NCBI RefSeq assembly: GCF_015291665.1
Contig: NZ_CP030048.1
Location: forward strand, 5,890,001 to 5,954,000
Length of the DNA stretch: 64,000 nucleotides
Source of the DNA: Bradyrhizobium sp. CCBAU 53338
GTDB taxonomy: Bacteria > Pseudomonadota > Alphaproteobacteria > Rhizobiales > Xanthobacteraceae
Reading direction: 5' to 3'
In this document: positions 63,915-64,000 of the stretch, in pieces
How positions within the stretch are numbered: position 1 is the stretch's first letter
Layout: every line of letters starts with the position of its first letter
Made by a program: the position numbers and the translations under genes
The notes under the pieces: generated by a model
What the model was told of the DNA's origin: nothing
Databases searched by the model: none
Seen by the model: the letters and a program-made list of their open reading frames with translations, nothing else

Positions 63915-64000
63915 TCAGCGCTGAAACTCGGCGTCGCGATCGTCCTCGCCGTCATGCATGTCGAAGGCGAAGCCGCCGCCACCCGCGACCTTCATCGCGC
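63915..64000 (-). CDS. Methyl-accepting chemotaxis protein, C-terminal fragment at window edge
   Basis: Only about 28 C-terminal residues are inside the window: [19 protein letters not shown], then RDAEFQR and TGA. The sequence is nearly identical to the end of the MCP encoded at 61539 ([25 protein letters not shown]), so a second, tandem MCP gene begins upstream. It is cut by the window edge, not broken. Confidence 0.85.
   Translation of the reverse strand, partial: AMKVAGGGGFAFDMHDGEDDRDAEFQR

Noticed and set aside
1..64000. CRISPR arrays, insertion sequences, rRNA genes or prophage
   Set aside because: I saw no regularly spaced repeats, transposase or integrase motifs, ribosomal RNA sequence, or phage structural genes anywhere in the window.

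Overview
The window reads as a chromosomal segment of a high-GC alphaproteobacterium, most likely Bradyrhizobium or a close relative. The evidence is the codon usage, several genus-type GC-rich palindromic repeats (about 299-322, 888-924 and 6036-6140), and the gene families present: a Wzx/Wzy-type polysaccharide locus, BTLCP peptidase, CHRD and GrlR-like proteins, and a che cluster encoding MCPs. Species-level assignment cannot be made from the sequence alone.

Region 1 (1-12.5 kb) is mixed chromosomal content. It holds a truncated TetR regulator diverging from a SnoaL-like protein, a GGDEF-EAL c-di-GMP protein, and a Rieske O-demethylase operon (oxygenase, GntR regulator, reductase) with two TGTATACA operator candidates. 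These are followed by phosphoglucomutase, a c-type cytochrome, a secreted alpha/beta hydrolase, an orphan OmpR-type response regulator, an MBL-fold hydrolase and an aldose-1-epimerase-like protein.

Region 2 (12.5-52 kb) is a large exopolysaccharide locus. Precursor genes make UDP-glucuronate (ugd), probably UDP-galacturonate (4-epimerase) and dTDP-rhamnose (rmlABCD). Assembly genes include a WcaJ-type initiating transferase, six further glycosyltransferases, a methyltransferase, two acyltransferase-3 proteins and two hexapeptide acetyltransferases. Handling and export genes are a Wzx flippase, two divergently transcribed Wzy/ligase-like proteins, a Wzc/ExoP-type tyrosine autokinase and a Wza-type outer-membrane lipoprotein. 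Unusual additions are three clan GH-A-like glycosidases (one a 1122-residue repeat protein with an RTX-like C-terminus), a transglutaminase-like cysteine peptidase placed between two paralogous secreted proteins, and a duplicated glycosyltransferase-glycosidase pair. Together they suggest a Wzy-dependent, rhamnose- and uronate-containing, acylated and methylated polymer that is trimmed or remodelled outside the cytoplasm.

Region 3 (52-57.7 kb) holds small conserved proteins (some membrane, one Myb/SANT-like), an EAL phosphodiesterase with a CSS-like sensor, a VanZ-like protein, a CHRD protein and a GrlR-like protein. Region 4 (57.7-64 kb) is a chemotaxis operon on the minus strand: an MCP C-terminus at the window edge, cheW, a complete MCP, cheR, cheB, and a soluble protein with two degenerate MCP-like hairpin tips. 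cheA and cheY are not in the window.
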